A stretch of 32,903 nt of DNA, from contig CALAEY010000008.1 of assembly GCA_937891085.1 (NCBI GenBank), positions 1 to 32,903 on the forward strand. Reading direction: 5' to 3'. The notes beneath the pieces were generated by a model. That model had not been told where the DNA came from. It worked only from the letters and a program-made list of their open reading frames with translations, and ran no database searches. Each line of letters opens with the position of its first letter. Position 1 is the stretch's first letter. Shown piece after piece: positions 6,867-15,346 of the stretch. This DNA comes from an uncultured Prevotellaceae bacterium. GTDB lineage: Bacteria; Bacteroidota; Bacteroidia; Bacteroidales; Bacteroidaceae. The translations under genes were made by a program, and so were the position numbers.

Positions 6867-8915
6867 ATGAAGAAGAATTTGCTGTGTGCCTTTGCCGCAC
6901 TGACGATGCTCACCGCTTGCGGCACGAAACAAGAGAATACAAGTGAAACGATTAATTATAATTTTTACAACGTGGAACATTTTGCTGATTTACAGATACT
7001 TCGTTATAAGGTGACGGACTTTGAGAAGCTGTCACTCCAACAGAAGAAACTAGTGTATTATCTCACGGAAGCTGCGCTCTATGGGCATGACATCTTCTAT
7101 GACCAGAACGGAAAGTACAATCTTGCCATCAGTCGTACATTGGAAGCCGTCTATACCGACTGGCAGGGAGATAGGGAGAGTGCCGACTTCAAGGCGATGG
7201 AGCTCTACCTTAAGCGCGTGTGGTTCTCCAGCGGCATACACCATCACTATGGCAGCGAGAAATTCGTGCCAGGCTTTGCGGAGACATTCTTCCGTGAGGC
7301 AGTGAAGAGCGTGGATGCCAGCAAGTTGCCTCTGAAAGACGGACAGACGGTAGAGGCACTGCTCGATGAGATCTGCCCCGTGATGTTCGACCCCTCTATC
7401 ATGAAGATGCGCACCAATCAGGCCGATGGTGAGGACTTGATACTGACCTCTGCTGCCAACTTCTACGAAGGAGTGACGCAGCAGGAAGCCGAGGACTTCT
7501 ATAACCAAATGAAAGACCCAAAAGACGAGGCACCAATCTCCTACGGACTGAACGGCAAACTGGTGAAGCGTGACGGCAAGATAGTGGAAGATGTATATAA
7601 GGTGGGCGGTCTCTACAGCCCTGCCATCGAGAAAATCATCTACTGGCTGGAGAAAGCACAGACGGTGGCAGAGACTCCAGAGCAGGAGGAGGTCATCAAG
7701 AAACTCATAGAATTCTATCAGACAGGGAGCCTGAAGACGTTCGATGACTATACCATCGCATGGGTGAAGGACTTGGACTCTCAGGTGGACTTTGTGAACG
7801 GATTCACAGAGACTTACACCGATCCGCTGGGTATGAAGGGCAGTTGGGAAGCCTTGGTGAACTTCAAGGACATGCAGGCTACCCGCCGCACGGAAACCAT
7901 CAGCAGTAATGCCCAGTGGTTTGAAGACCATTCACCCGTGGATCCTCGCTTCAAGAAGGAGAACGTGAAGGGCGTGTCTGCGAAGGTGATCACCGCTGCT
8001 ATCTTGGCAGGCGACCTCTATCCAGCGACGGCCATCGGCATCAACCTGCCAAACAGCAATTGGGTGCGTGCCCAGCATGGCTCTAAGAGTGTGACCATAG
8101 GCAATGTGACCGATGCCTACAATAAGGCTGCGCATGGGAATGGCTTCAACGAGGAGTTCGTCATCGGACAGGCAGAGCTCGACCTCATCAATAAGTATGC
8201 TGATACCACCGACGAACTGCATACCGACCTGCACGAATGCTTGGGACACGCCTCAGGCAAACTGCTCCCTGGTGTAGATCCAGATGCCTTGAAGGCCTAT
8301 GGCTCTACCATCGAGGAGGGTAGGGCAGACCTCTTCGGCCTCTACTATGTAGCCAATCAGAAGTTGGTGGACTTGGGGCTTACGCCAAACCTCGATGCCT
8401 ATAAGGCGCAGTATTACACCTATATGATGAACGGCCTGATGACACAGTTGGTGCGCATCGAGCCAGGGAAGAACATCGAGGAAGCCCACATGCGCAACCG
8501 CTCTTTCATCGCCCACTGGGCTTATGAGCACGGAAAAAAAGACAATGTGGTGGAGCTGGTGAAGCGCGATGGCAAGACCTACGTGCAGATCAATGACTAC
8601 GAGAAGCTGCGCGACCTCTTTGGCGAATTGCTGGCAGAAGTGCAGCGCATCAAGAGCGAAGGCGACTTTGAAGCCGCCCGTCGATTGGTGGAAGACTATG
8701 GCGTGAAGGTAGATCCTGTGCTCCATCAGGAAATCTTGGAGCGCTATGCCAAGCTGAATCTGGCACCTTACAAGGGCTTCTTGAATCCTAAGTATGAGGC
8801 TGTGACAGATGCTCAGGGGAATATCACCGATGTGACGGTGAGCTATGATGAAACGTATCCGGAACAGATGCTGAGGTATAGTAGGGAGTACTCAACGTTA
8901 AACATTAAACGTTAA
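6867..8915 (+). CDS. M49-family dipeptidyl peptidase III, lipoprotein form
   Basis: DPP III is a zinc exopeptidase removing dipeptides from the N-terminus of short peptides. The M49 signature HECLGH is at residues 456-461 and the second motif EEGRAD starts at 483, giving His, His and Glu zinc ligands and the catalytic Glu. Unlike the cytosolic enzymes of eukaryotes, this one carries a lipoprotein signal (lipobox LTAC, Cys at about residue 18), so it should be membrane-anchored and process peptides outside the cytoplasm. Length is 682 residues. A TATTTTTG box (6834-6841) is the likely -7 element. The last seven residues and the stop codon are written by a heptamer repeat (8895-8929). Confidence 0.93.
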   Translation: MKKNLLCAFAALTMLTACGTKQENTSETINYNFYNVEHFADLQILRYKVTDFEKLSLQQKKLVYYLTEAALYGHDIFYDQNGKYNLAISRTLEAVYTDWQGDRESADFKAMELYLKRVWFSSGIHHHYGSEKFVPGFAETFFREAVKSVDASKLPLKDGQTVEALLDEICPVMFDPSIMKMRTNQADGEDLILTSAANFYEGVTQQEAEDFYNQMKDPKDEAPISYGLNGKLVKRDGKIVEDVYKVGGLYSPAIEKIIYWLEKAQTVAETPEQEEVIKKLIEFYQTGSLKTFDDYTIAWVKDLDSQVDFVNGFTETYTDPLGMKGSWEALVNFKDMQATRRTETISSNAQWFEDHSPVDPRFKKENVKGVSAKVITAAILAGDLYPATAIGINLPNSNWVRAQHGSKSVTIGNVTDAYNKAAHGNGFNEEFVIGQAELDLINKYADTTDELHTDLHECLGHASGKLLPGVDPDALKAYGSTIEEGRADLFGLYYVANQKLVDLGLTPNLDAYKAQYYTYMMNGLMTQLVRIEPGKNIEEAHMRNRSFIAHWAYEHGKKDNVVELVKRDGKTYVQINDYEKLRDLFGELLAEVQRIKSEGDFEAARRLVEDYGVKVDPVLHQEILERYAKLNLAPYKGFLNPKYEAVTDAQGNITDVTVSYDETYPEQMLRYSREYSTLNIKR

Positions 8916-8929
8916 ACATTAAACGTTAA
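8895..8929 (+). repeat. Heptamer tandem repeat encoding the M49 C-terminus and stop
   Basis: Five exact 7-bp units alternate acgttaa and acattaa (A-B-A-B-A). They encode the final residues TLNIKR and the TAA stop (8913-8915) of the M49 peptidase, then continue to the start region of the next gene. Confidence 0.88.
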
Positions 8930-8942
8930 ACGGTTGAGCATT

Positions 8943-9605
8943 ATGGAGGTTAGAGAGCAGATAAGGGAGATAAAGCAGGAACTGCGGAGGCTGATGAATG
9001 GAGCCACCAGTGCCAGCATGCGTGAGAAGGGACTGGCCTATAAGGTGAACTTCGGCGTGGAGTTGCCAAGACTTAAGCAGTTGGCTGCCAGCTATGAGAA
9101 GAATCACCAGTTGGCAGGAGAACTGTGGAAGGAAGACATCCGCGAGTCTAAGATCTTAGCGGCATTGCTTCAGCCTACGGAAACCTTCTATCCAGAAATT
9201 GCAGACATCTGGGTAGATGACATCCGCACGATGGAGATTGCAGAGCTCACGGTGATGAACCTGTTCCAGCATCTTGACTATGCTCCGCAGCTCTCTTTCC
9301 AGTGGATATCGTCTGAGGCAGAGTTCAGACAGGTGTGCGGCTTTTTGCTCATTGCCCGACTGCTGACGCGCAAGGGCGATATAGATGAACGCTCGGAGAA
9401 TGAGTTCTTGGATCAGGCGTTGACTGCCTTCCTCTCTGGCTCCTACAATGTGCGGACTTCCGTGCTGCGCGCCTTGATGAAGTATGCCACCTATTCTGAG
9501 GAGCACGCCTTCAGACTCTGCAGGAAGACCGAATCGCTGAAAGACAGCACTTCAGAGCAGGGAAAAGCCCTTTACGAATGGGTAAGAAACCTTGTATCAG
9601 AATAA
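8943..9605 (+). CDS. AlkD-like DNA alkylation repair protein (HEAT-like repeats)
   Basis: The 221-residue all-helical protein resembles the DNA alkylation repair family (AlkD-type glycosylases that lift alkylpurines without base flipping). Visible family features are the N-terminal helix with REIKQELRRL, the segment MREKGLAYKVNFGVELPRLKQLA, LWKEDIRESKILAALL, and a W-x-x-D stretch (IWVDDIRTMEIAE) in the middle repeat. Whether the catalytic Asp and aromatic residues are conserved cannot be settled by eye, so activity is inferred. I start at ATG 8943; an in-frame TTG at 8934 falls in the tail of the upstream repeat. It lies 27 bases from the M49 stop and is likely read from the same transcript. 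Confidence 0.82.
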   Translation: MEVREQIREIKQELRRLMNGATSASMREKGLAYKVNFGVELPRLKQLAASYEKNHQLAGELWKEDIRESKILAALLQPTETFYPEIADIWVDDIRTMEIAELTVMNLFQHLDYAPQLSFQWISSEAEFRQVCGFLLIARLLTRKGDIDERSENEFLDQALTAFLSGSYNVRTSVLRALMKYATYSEEHAFRLCRKTESLKDSTSEQGKALYEWVRNLVSE

Positions 9606-9679
9606 AATGTCGAAAGACGTAAGGCTTTTGCCAAAAAAGAATTATCTTTGTAAGGTTGTAACACTAAAGGGATAAGAAG

Positions 9680-10168
9680 ATGGATAATAAAAGTGTGAGA
9701 GAAACGGTGAAACAGATATTCACAGAGTATCTGAAAGCACATGGACACCGCAAGACGCCAGAGCGCTTTGCGATCTTGGACACCATCTATAGCTTAGATG
9801 GGCATTTTGATATAGACACCCTCTACACACTGATGGAAGAGAAAGAGAACTTCCGCGTCAGCAGGGCTACGCTCTACAATACCATCGTCTTGCTGATGAA
9901 GGCCCATCTGGTCATCAAGCATCAGTTTGGCACAGCCTCTCAGTATGAGAAGTGTTACAATCGCGAGACACACCATCACCTCATCTGCACACAGTGTGGC
10001 AAGGTGACCGAATTTCAGAATGAAGAATTGCAGCATGACATAGAGCATACCCGTCTGGGACGCTTCAACATGTCGCATTATTCTCTCTATATGTACGGAC
10101 TCTGCAGCAAGTGCGAGAGAGCCAACAAACGTAAATTGAACAATAAACTTTTAACTAATAAGAAATGA
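9680..10168 (+). CDS. Fur-family metal/peroxide-responsive transcriptional regulator
   Basis: The 162-residue protein has a winged-helix DNA-binding half (HRKTPERFAILDTIYSLDGHFDIDTLY, then SRATLYNTIVLL) and a metal-binding dimerisation half with HHHLICTQCGKVTEF and YGLCSKCERA. The two CxxC pairs form the structural zinc site. Whether it is Fur, PerR or Zur cannot be read off reliably. TATCTTTG at 9643-9650 is a good -7 box, but no -33 box lies at the right distance. The stop codon overlaps the purA start by four bases (ATGA, 10165-10168), indicating translational coupling and possible co-regulation of purine synthesis. Confidence 0.92.
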   Translation: MDNKSVRETVKQIFTEYLKAHGHRKTPERFAILDTIYSLDGHFDIDTLYTLMEEKENFRVSRATLYNTIVLLMKAHLVIKHQFGTASQYEKCYNRETHHHLICTQCGKVTEFQNEELQHDIEHTRLGRFNMSHYSLYMYGLCSKCERANKRKLNNKLLTNKK

Positions 10169-11439
10169 AAGCCGATATTCTTTTAGGTTTACAGTGGGGC
10201 GACGAAGGCAAGGGAAAAGTTGTCGATGTATTGACTCCGAATTACGATGTAGTGGCCCGTTTCCAAGGCGGCCCAAACGCAGGACATACACTGGAGTTCG
10301 AGGGACAGAAGTATGTGCTTCGTTCCATTCCTTCAGGTATTTTCCAAGGAGATAAAGTCAACATAGTGGGCAACGGCGTGGTGCTGGATCCTGCCTTGTT
10401 CAAGGAGGAGGCTGAGGCACTGACCGCTTCTGGACACGACCTGAGAAAGCGCTTGGTCATCTCCAAGAAAGCTCATCTCATCTTGCCTACACACCGCTTG
10501 CTGGATGCCGCTTATGAGGCAGCCAAAGGTAAGAGTAAGGTTGGTACTACAGGTAAAGGTATCGGTCCTACCTATACAGATAAAATCAGCCGTAACGGAC
10601 TGCGCGTTGGTGACCTGCTGAAAGACTTCGACCAGAAGTATGCTGCTGCCAAGGCACGCCATGAACGCATACTGAAGAGCCTGAACTTCGAGTACGACCT
10701 GAAAGATGCCGAACAGAAGTGGATGGAGGGCGTAGAGTACCTGAAGCAGTTCCAACTGGTGGATAGTGAGCATCTGGTGAACAATTTGCTGAAGGAAGGC
10801 AAGTCTATTCTCTGCGAGGGTGCGCAGGGTACGATGCTCGATGTGGACTTTGGTTCTTATCCGTTTGTGACCTCTTCAAGCACTGTTTGCGCTGGTGCCT
10901 GCACAGGTCTGGGCATCGCTCCTAATAAAATAGGTGATGTCTATGGCATCTTCAAGGCCTACTGTACTCGCGTAGGTTCTGGTCCATTCCCTACTGAACT
11001 TTTCGATGAGGTAGGTGCCAGGATCCGTGCTCTGGGACATGAGTATGGAGCTGTGACGGGGCGTGAGCGCCGTTGTGGTTGGATTGACCTTGTGGCATTG
11101 AAGTACGCCATCATGGTGGATGGTGTAACGAAGCTCATCATGATGAAGAGCGATGTGCTGGATAACTTTGAAACCATCAAGGCTTGTGTGGCTTATAAAG
11201 TAAATGGTGAGGAGATAGACTACTTCCCATTCGATATCAATGAAGGCATCGAGCCTGTCTATGTAGAGCTGCCTGGTTGGAATGCCGACCTGACTAAGAT
11301 GAAGAGTGAGGATGAATTCCCTGAGGAGTTTAATGCTTATCTGACCTTCTTGGAGAATGAGTTGGAAGTTCCTGTCAAGATTGTCTCTGTAGGTCCTGAT
11401 CGTGAGCAGACGATAGTCCGCTATACAGAGGAGGATTGA
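10165..11439 (+). CDS. purA: Adenylosuccinate synthetase
   Basis: PurA joins IMP and aspartate using GTP, the first committed step to AMP. The 424-residue length is standard. The N-terminal GTP loop LGLQWGDEGKGK (residues 8-18) contains the catalytic Asp13. NAGHTLEFEG carries the catalytic His, and TTGKGIGPTYTDK, LCEGAQGTMLDVDFGSYPFV and GRERRCGWIDLVALKYA are all present. It overlaps the Fur-family gene by four bases. Its stop codon (11437-11439) lies in the first unit of an octamer repeat that fills the gap to the fucosidase gene. Confidence 0.97.
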   Translation: MKADILLGLQWGDEGKGKVVDVLTPNYDVVARFQGGPNAGHTLEFEGQKYVLRSIPSGIFQGDKVNIVGNGVVLDPALFKEEAEALTASGHDLRKRLVISKKAHLILPTHRLLDAAYEAAKGKSKVGTTGKGIGPTYTDKISRNGLRVGDLLKDFDQKYAAAKARHERILKSLNFEYDLKDAEQKWMEGVEYLKQFQLVDSEHLVNNLLKEGKSILCEGAQGTMLDVDFGSYPFVTSSSTVCAGACTGLGIAPNKIGDVYGIFKAYCTRVGSGPFPTELFDEVGARIRALGHEYGAVTGRERRCGWIDLVALKYAIMVDGVTKLIMMKSDVLDNFETIKACVAYKVNGEEIDYFPFDINEGIEPVYVELPGWNADLTKMKSEDEFPEEFNAYLTFLENELEVPVKIVSVGPDREQTIVRYTEED

Positions 11440-11474
11440 GAGATTGAGATATTGAGAAATTGAGAGATTGAAGG
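11435..11474 (+). repeat. Octamer tandem repeat, 5 units, overlapping the purA stop
   Basis: Units of consensus attgagaN repeat with an 8-bp period; the fifth is imperfect. The first unit holds the TGA stop of purA (11437-11439) and the array ends two bases before the fucosidase ATG at 11477, so it also occupies that gene's ribosome-binding region. Confidence 0.85.
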
Positions 11475-11476
11475 CT

Positions 11477-12784
11477 ATGGTTAGAAAGACACTTTGTATT
11501 TTGGGTTTGCTGATGCTGGCTCTGCAGGCATTGGCGCAGTATCAGCCGTCTGAGGCCAACCTCAAGGCGCGTGCGGAGTTTCAAGACCGCAAGTTCGGCG
11601 TGTTCTTGCATTGGGGGGTATACTCCATGATGGGGCAAGGCGAGTGGGTGATGAACAACCGCAATATCAATTATGAGGAGTATGCCAAGATGCCTGGTGG
11701 CTTCTATCCACAGTATTTCAATGCTGAAGAATGGGTGAAAGCCTTTCAGGAGGCTGGTGTGAAGTACATCACCATCACTTCTCGCCATCATGACGGCTTC
11801 TCTATGTTCCATTCCAAGGTCAGCGATGGCTATAACATCGTGGATGCCACTCCTTTCAACCGTGATGTGCTGAAGGAGCTGGCTGCTGCCTGTGAGAAGT
11901 ATGGCATTAAGCTGAACTTCTACTACTCGCATCTGGATTGGCATCGTCTGGATTATCCGTTAGGAAGTTCGGGACGTGGACTTGGCAGACCAACCGACAA
12001 GCAGAACTGGCAGAGCTACTATAAATTTATGAACGACCAATTGACGGAGCTTTTGACCAACTATGGTTCTATAGGTGCTATCTGGTTTGATGGTGTTTGG
12101 GATCATGCCAACGATGCCACTCCATTCGACTGGCAATTGGAGGAACAGTATGCGTTGATTCACCGCTTGCAGCCTTCTTGCTTGGTTGGCAACAATCATC
12201 ATAAAGACTTGAATCCTGGAGAAGACATCCAAATCTTTGAGCGTGACCTTCCTGGCCAGAATACGGCTGGATACTCTGGAGGTATGACGGTGAGCAACAC
12301 GGTGCCTTTGGAGTCTTGTCAGACCATGAGCGACAGCTGGGGCTTCAACATTACCGATACTCACTATAAGAGTAAGGAAGAACTCATCCAGATGTTGGTA
12401 CGTGCTGCAGGTATGAATGCCAATCTGCTGCTGAACATCGGCCCACAGTCTGACGGTCGTCTCCCAGCTATGGCACTCTCCCGTCTGAAAGATATGGGCG
12501 ACTGGCTGAAAGTGTATGGCGAAACCATCTATGGCACACGCGGAGGACTGGTGGCTCCGCATGAGTGGGGTGTGACTACCCAGAAAGACAACAAGCTCTA
12601 TGTGCACATCATGAAGCTGGCAGACAGTGCCCTCTTCCTGCCCCTCACCGATGTGAAGGTGAAGAAAGCTCAGGTATATAAGGACGGAACCCCTGTACGC
12701 ATGGTGAAGTCTAAGGAAGGTCTGCTGCTGGAACTGGGATGTGTTCCCGATGAGGTGGACTATGTGGTAGAACTGACGCTCTGA
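11477..12784 (+). CDS. GH29 alpha-L-fucosidase, secreted
   Basis: This is a retaining exo-fucosidase that removes terminal alpha-L-fucose, for instance from mucin or plant glycans. The signal peptide (LLMLALQALAQ) is followed by the GH29 TIM barrel: KFGVFLHWGVYSM, YITITSRHHDGFSMF, NFYYSHLDWH, and GAIWFDGVWDHA with nucleophile Asp205. A small C-terminal beta domain begins near residue 360 (NKLYVHIMKLADSALFLPL). Product 435 residues from ATG 11477; an upstream TTG at 11468 lies in the repeat and is unlikely. No sulfatase, other glycosidase or SusC/D pair is adjacent, so it is not part of a visible polysaccharide utilisation locus. It may be read through from purA. Confidence 0.92.
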   Translation: MVRKTLCILGLLMLALQALAQYQPSEANLKARAEFQDRKFGVFLHWGVYSMMGQGEWVMNNRNINYEEYAKMPGGFYPQYFNAEEWVKAFQEAGVKYITITSRHHDGFSMFHSKVSDGYNIVDATPFNRDVLKELAAACEKYGIKLNFYYSHLDWHRLDYPLGSSGRGLGRPTDKQNWQSYYKFMNDQLTELLTNYGSIGAIWFDGVWDHANDATPFDWQLEEQYALIHRLQPSCLVGNNHHKDLNPGEDIQIFERDLPGQNTAGYSGGMTVSNTVPLESCQTMSDSWGFNITDTHYKSKEELIQMLVRAAGMNANLLLNIGPQSDGRLPAMALSRLKDMGDWLKVYGETIYGTRGGLVAPHEWGVTTQKDNKLYVHIMKLADSALFLPLTDVKVKKAQVYKDGTPVRMVKSKEGLLLELGCVPDEVDYVVELTL

Positions 12785-12856
12785 TTTCTGGCACGGGTTT
12801 TGTTAGAGTACTCTTAAAGGAAATGTAAATGGATTATTAATTTAAAGCATACGACT

Positions 12857-13537
12857 ATGGGAATACAGTGGATTATTTTTATAGGTGTGATGATTGCAAG
12901 TTGGCTGGTACAGCAGAACTTGCAGCGTAAGTTCAAAAAGTACTCTGCAGTCAGAAATGATAGCGGCCTTACAGGGCAGCAGATCGCGGAGAAGATGCTG
13001 CGTGAGAATGGAATCTATGACGTGAAGGTGACTCATGTAAACGGTCAGCTCACCGATCATTATAATCCTGTGACTAAGACGGTGAACCTGAGTCAGGGCG
13101 TATATGAGAGCAACAGCGTGATGGCTGCTGCCGTAGCTGCCCATGAGTGTGGACATGCCGTTCAGCATGCCACAGCCTATGGTCCGCTGACCATGCGTAG
13201 CATGCTGGTGCCAGTGGTGTCTTTTGCCAATCAGTGGGTGCAGTGGGTGATTTTGGCAGGTATCATCTTGCTGAACTCCTTCCCACAGATCCTGTTGGCA
13301 GGTATCATCCTGTTTGCGCTGACCACTGTTTTCAGCTTGGTCACCCTTCCTGTAGAAATCAATGCCAGCAAGCGTGCTTTGGCTTGGCTTAGTGCCGCAG
13401 GAATGACCACATCGCGCAATCATGCAATGGCCGAGGATGCACTGAAGGCCGCTGCCTATACCTATGTGGTAGCCGCAGTGAGCTCAATGGCCACCTTATT
13501 ATATTATATAATGATTTATACCAATAGAAGAAACTAA
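12857..13537 (+). CDS. YugP-like zinc metallopeptidase, membrane-embedded
   Basis: The 226-residue protein has an N-terminal membrane helix (IQWIIFIGVMIASWLVQ), a soluble section with the zinc motif HECGH at residues 96-100 (AAAVAAHECGHAVQHA), and further hydrophobic segments around residues 118-165 and at the C-terminus. This is the architecture of the YugP-type neutral zinc metallopeptidases, whose substrates are unknown to me. GlyHisAla at the end of the motif and the following MRSMLVPVVSFANQWV are typical. It ends six bases before hisS, so the two are probably one transcript. A palindrome AGAGTACTCT sits upstream at 12805-12814. Confidence 0.87.
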   Translation: MGIQWIIFIGVMIASWLVQQNLQRKFKKYSAVRNDSGLTGQQIAEKMLRENGIYDVKVTHVNGQLTDHYNPVTKTVNLSQGVYESNSVMAAAVAAHECGHAVQHATAYGPLTMRSMLVPVVSFANQWVQWVILAGIILLNSFPQILLAGIILFALTTVFSLVTLPVEINASKRALAWLSAAGMTTSRNHAMAEDALKAAAYTYVVAAVSSMATLLYYIMIYTNRRN

Positions 13538-13543
13538 TAACTA

Positions 13544-14905
13544 ATGGCTGCAAAACCAAGTATCCCTAAAGGAACAAGAGACTTTTCGCCGATAGAGATG
13601 GCGAAGCGCAATTATATTTTTGATACTATACGTGAGGTTTATCATCTTTATGGTTTTCATCAGATAGAGACTCCGGCGATGGAGATGCTTTCTACGCTGA
13701 TGGGAAAATATGGCGACGAGGGAGACAAGTTGCTGTTCAAGATACAGAATTCTGGCGATTATTTTAAGGGACTGACTGATGAGGAACTTCTCAGTCGCGA
13801 TGCCGCCCATCTGGCCAGCAAGTTCTGCGAGAAGGGTTTGCGCTATGACCTCACCGTGCCATTTGCCCGCTATGTGGTGATGCACAGAGAAGAGATTACC
13901 TTCCCTTTCAAGCGTTATCAGATCCAGCCAGTATGGCGTGCCGACCGTCCGCAGCGTGGGCGCTATCGTGAATTCTACCAGTGCGATGCCGATGTGGTAG
14001 GCAGTGATTCCCTGCTGAATGAGGTGGAACTGATGCAGATTGTCGATACGGTTTTCCATCGTTTCGGCGTACGTGTCTGCATCAAGATCAACAATCGTAA
14101 GATTCTTTCTGGCATAGCAGAGGTGATAGGTGAGGCCGACAAGATAGTGGACATCACGGTGGCAATCGACAAGTTGGATAAGATAGGTCTCGATAACGTC
14201 AATGCGGAGCTCCGTGATAAGGGCGTGAGTGAAGCAGCCATAGAGAAATTGCAGCCTATCATCTTATTGAGCGGAACCAATGCCGAGAAATTGGCCACCC
14301 TTAAGAATGTGCTGGCAGGTAGTGAGACAGGTCTGAAAGGCATTGAGGAGACCACATTCATTCTGGAAACCCTCGATAAGATTGGCCTGCACAATGAGAT
14401 AGAACTCGACCTAACTTTGGCACGAGGGCTGAACTACTATACAGGTGCTATCTTTGAAGTGAAGGCACTGGATGTGCAGATTGGTAGTATCACAGGCGGT
14501 GGTCGTTATGATAACCTCACAGGAGTCTTTGGTATGCCAGGCGTTTCTGGTGTGGGTATCTCCTTTGGGGCCGATCGTATCTTCGACGTACTCAATCAGT
14601 TGGATCTCTATCCGAAAGAGGCAGTCAATGGCACAAAGTTGCTCTTCATCAATTTCGGAGAGCGTGAAGCGGCCTATTGCTTGCCTATTCTTCAGAAAGT
14701 ACGTGCTCGTGGTGTGAGTGCAGAGATCTTCCCAGATGCTGTGAAGATGAAGAAGCAGATGGCCTATGCCAATGCCCACGAGATTCCATTCGTTGCCTTG
14801 GTGGGTGAGAATGAGATGAATGAAGGTAAGGTGACCTTGAAGAACATGGCTACAGGTGAGCAGGCGTTGATTTCTGTCGAAGAACTGACAGAACAACTCG
14901 CTTGA
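13544..14905 (+). CDS. hisS: Histidyl-tRNA synthetase
   Basis: HisRS charges tRNA-His. Class II motifs are visible: motif 2 in RPQRGRYREFYQCDAD, the histidine-specific loop LARGLNYYTGAIFE (His A motif region), RYDLTVPFARYV near residue 105, and motif 3 in GVGISFGADRI. The C-terminal anticodon-binding domain starts about residue 360 (KLLFINFGEREAAYCLPIL). Length 453 residues is normal. It lies six bases after the metallopeptidase gene. A tandem repeat forming a hairpin follows directly after the stop. Confidence 0.97.
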   Translation: MAAKPSIPKGTRDFSPIEMAKRNYIFDTIREVYHLYGFHQIETPAMEMLSTLMGKYGDEGDKLLFKIQNSGDYFKGLTDEELLSRDAAHLASKFCEKGLRYDLTVPFARYVVMHREEITFPFKRYQIQPVWRADRPQRGRYREFYQCDADVVGSDSLLNEVELMQIVDTVFHRFGVRVCIKINNRKILSGIAEVIGEADKIVDITVAIDKLDKIGLDNVNAELRDKGVSEAAIEKLQPIILLSGTNAEKLATLKNVLAGSETGLKGIEETTFILETLDKIGLHNEIELDLTLARGLNYYTGAIFEVKALDVQIGSITGGGRYDNLTGVFGMPGVSGVGISFGADRIFDVLNQLDLYPKEAVNGTKLLFINFGEREAAYCLPILQKVRARGVSAEIFPDAVKMKKQMAYANAHEIPFVALVGENEMNEGKVTLKNMATGEQALISVEELTEQLA

Positions 14906-14906
14906 C

Positions 14907-14935
14907 TTGTCAGTTTGTCAGTTTTTGACTGACAA
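14907..14935 (+). repeat. Octamer direct repeat that also forms a hairpin after hisS
   Basis: TTGTCAGT occurs twice in tandem (14907-14922) and its reverse complement ACTGACAA follows at 14928-14935, giving an 8-bp stem with loop TTTTG. It begins one base after the hisS stop. It may act as a weak terminator, though no T-run follows. Confidence 0.75.
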
Positions 14936-14942
14936 TGCTTCC

Positions 14943-14970
14943 TTATTATACTTTGGCACGTTTTTAGTAT
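14943..14970 (+). promoter_or_regulatory. Possible groESL promoter region (uncertain type)
   Basis: TTGGCACG at 14953-14960 matches the -24 half of a sigma-54 promoter, but the -12 half is poor (TAGTA instead of TTGCA). The same stretch has an off-spaced sigma-A-like TAtacTTTG (14947-14955), 19 nt after TTTTG at 14923-14927. No CIRCE inverted repeat is seen between 14906 and 15041. Which element is used cannot be decided by eye. Confidence 0.25.
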
Positions 14971-15041
14971 CTCTATAGGCGTGTCTGCGTAAGCAGATAG
15001 GAAATGAATGAAATATGTATAACAAATAAAATCTTAAAATT

Positions 15042-15317
15042 ATGAACATTAAACCATTAGCTGATCGCGTTCTGGTACTCCCAGATCCAGCAGAAGAGAA
15101 GACCGTAGGTGGATTGATTATTCCTGATACCGCCAAGGAAAAGCCACTGAGTGGCCAGGTTGTTGCCGTAGGTAACGGAACAAAAGACGAAGAGATGATC
15201 CTGAAGCCAGGTGACTCAGTATTGTATGGCAAGTATGCTGGTACTGAAATCGACGTTCAGGGTGAGAAATACCTCATCATGCGTCAGAGCGATGTTGTGG
15301 CAGTTGTAGAAAAATAA
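15042..15317 (+). CDS. groES: Co-chaperonin GroES
   Basis: GroES is the heptameric lid of the GroEL folding chamber. The 91-residue protein starts MNIKPLADRVLVLP, has the mobile loop around AEEKTVGGLIIPDTAKEKP (GroEL-contact segment GGLIIP) and ends GEKYLIMRQSDVVAVVE, all standard. It is followed after 29 bases by groEL, and the pair forms the usual groESL operon with the terminator at 16999-17031. Confidence 0.98.
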   Translation: MNIKPLADRVLVLPDPAEEKTVGGLIIPDTAKEKPLSGQVVAVGNGTKDEEMILKPGDSVLYGKYAGTEIDVQGEKYLIMRQSDVVAVVEK

Positions 15318-15346
15318 TTCGGTAATTATAAAAATTAAATACTATT

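Noticed and set aside
14906..15041. CIRCE element controlling groESL
   Set aside because: The 9-bp inverted pair of CIRCE is absent from the leader; the only inverted repeat is the TTGTCAGT hairpin at the hisS end.
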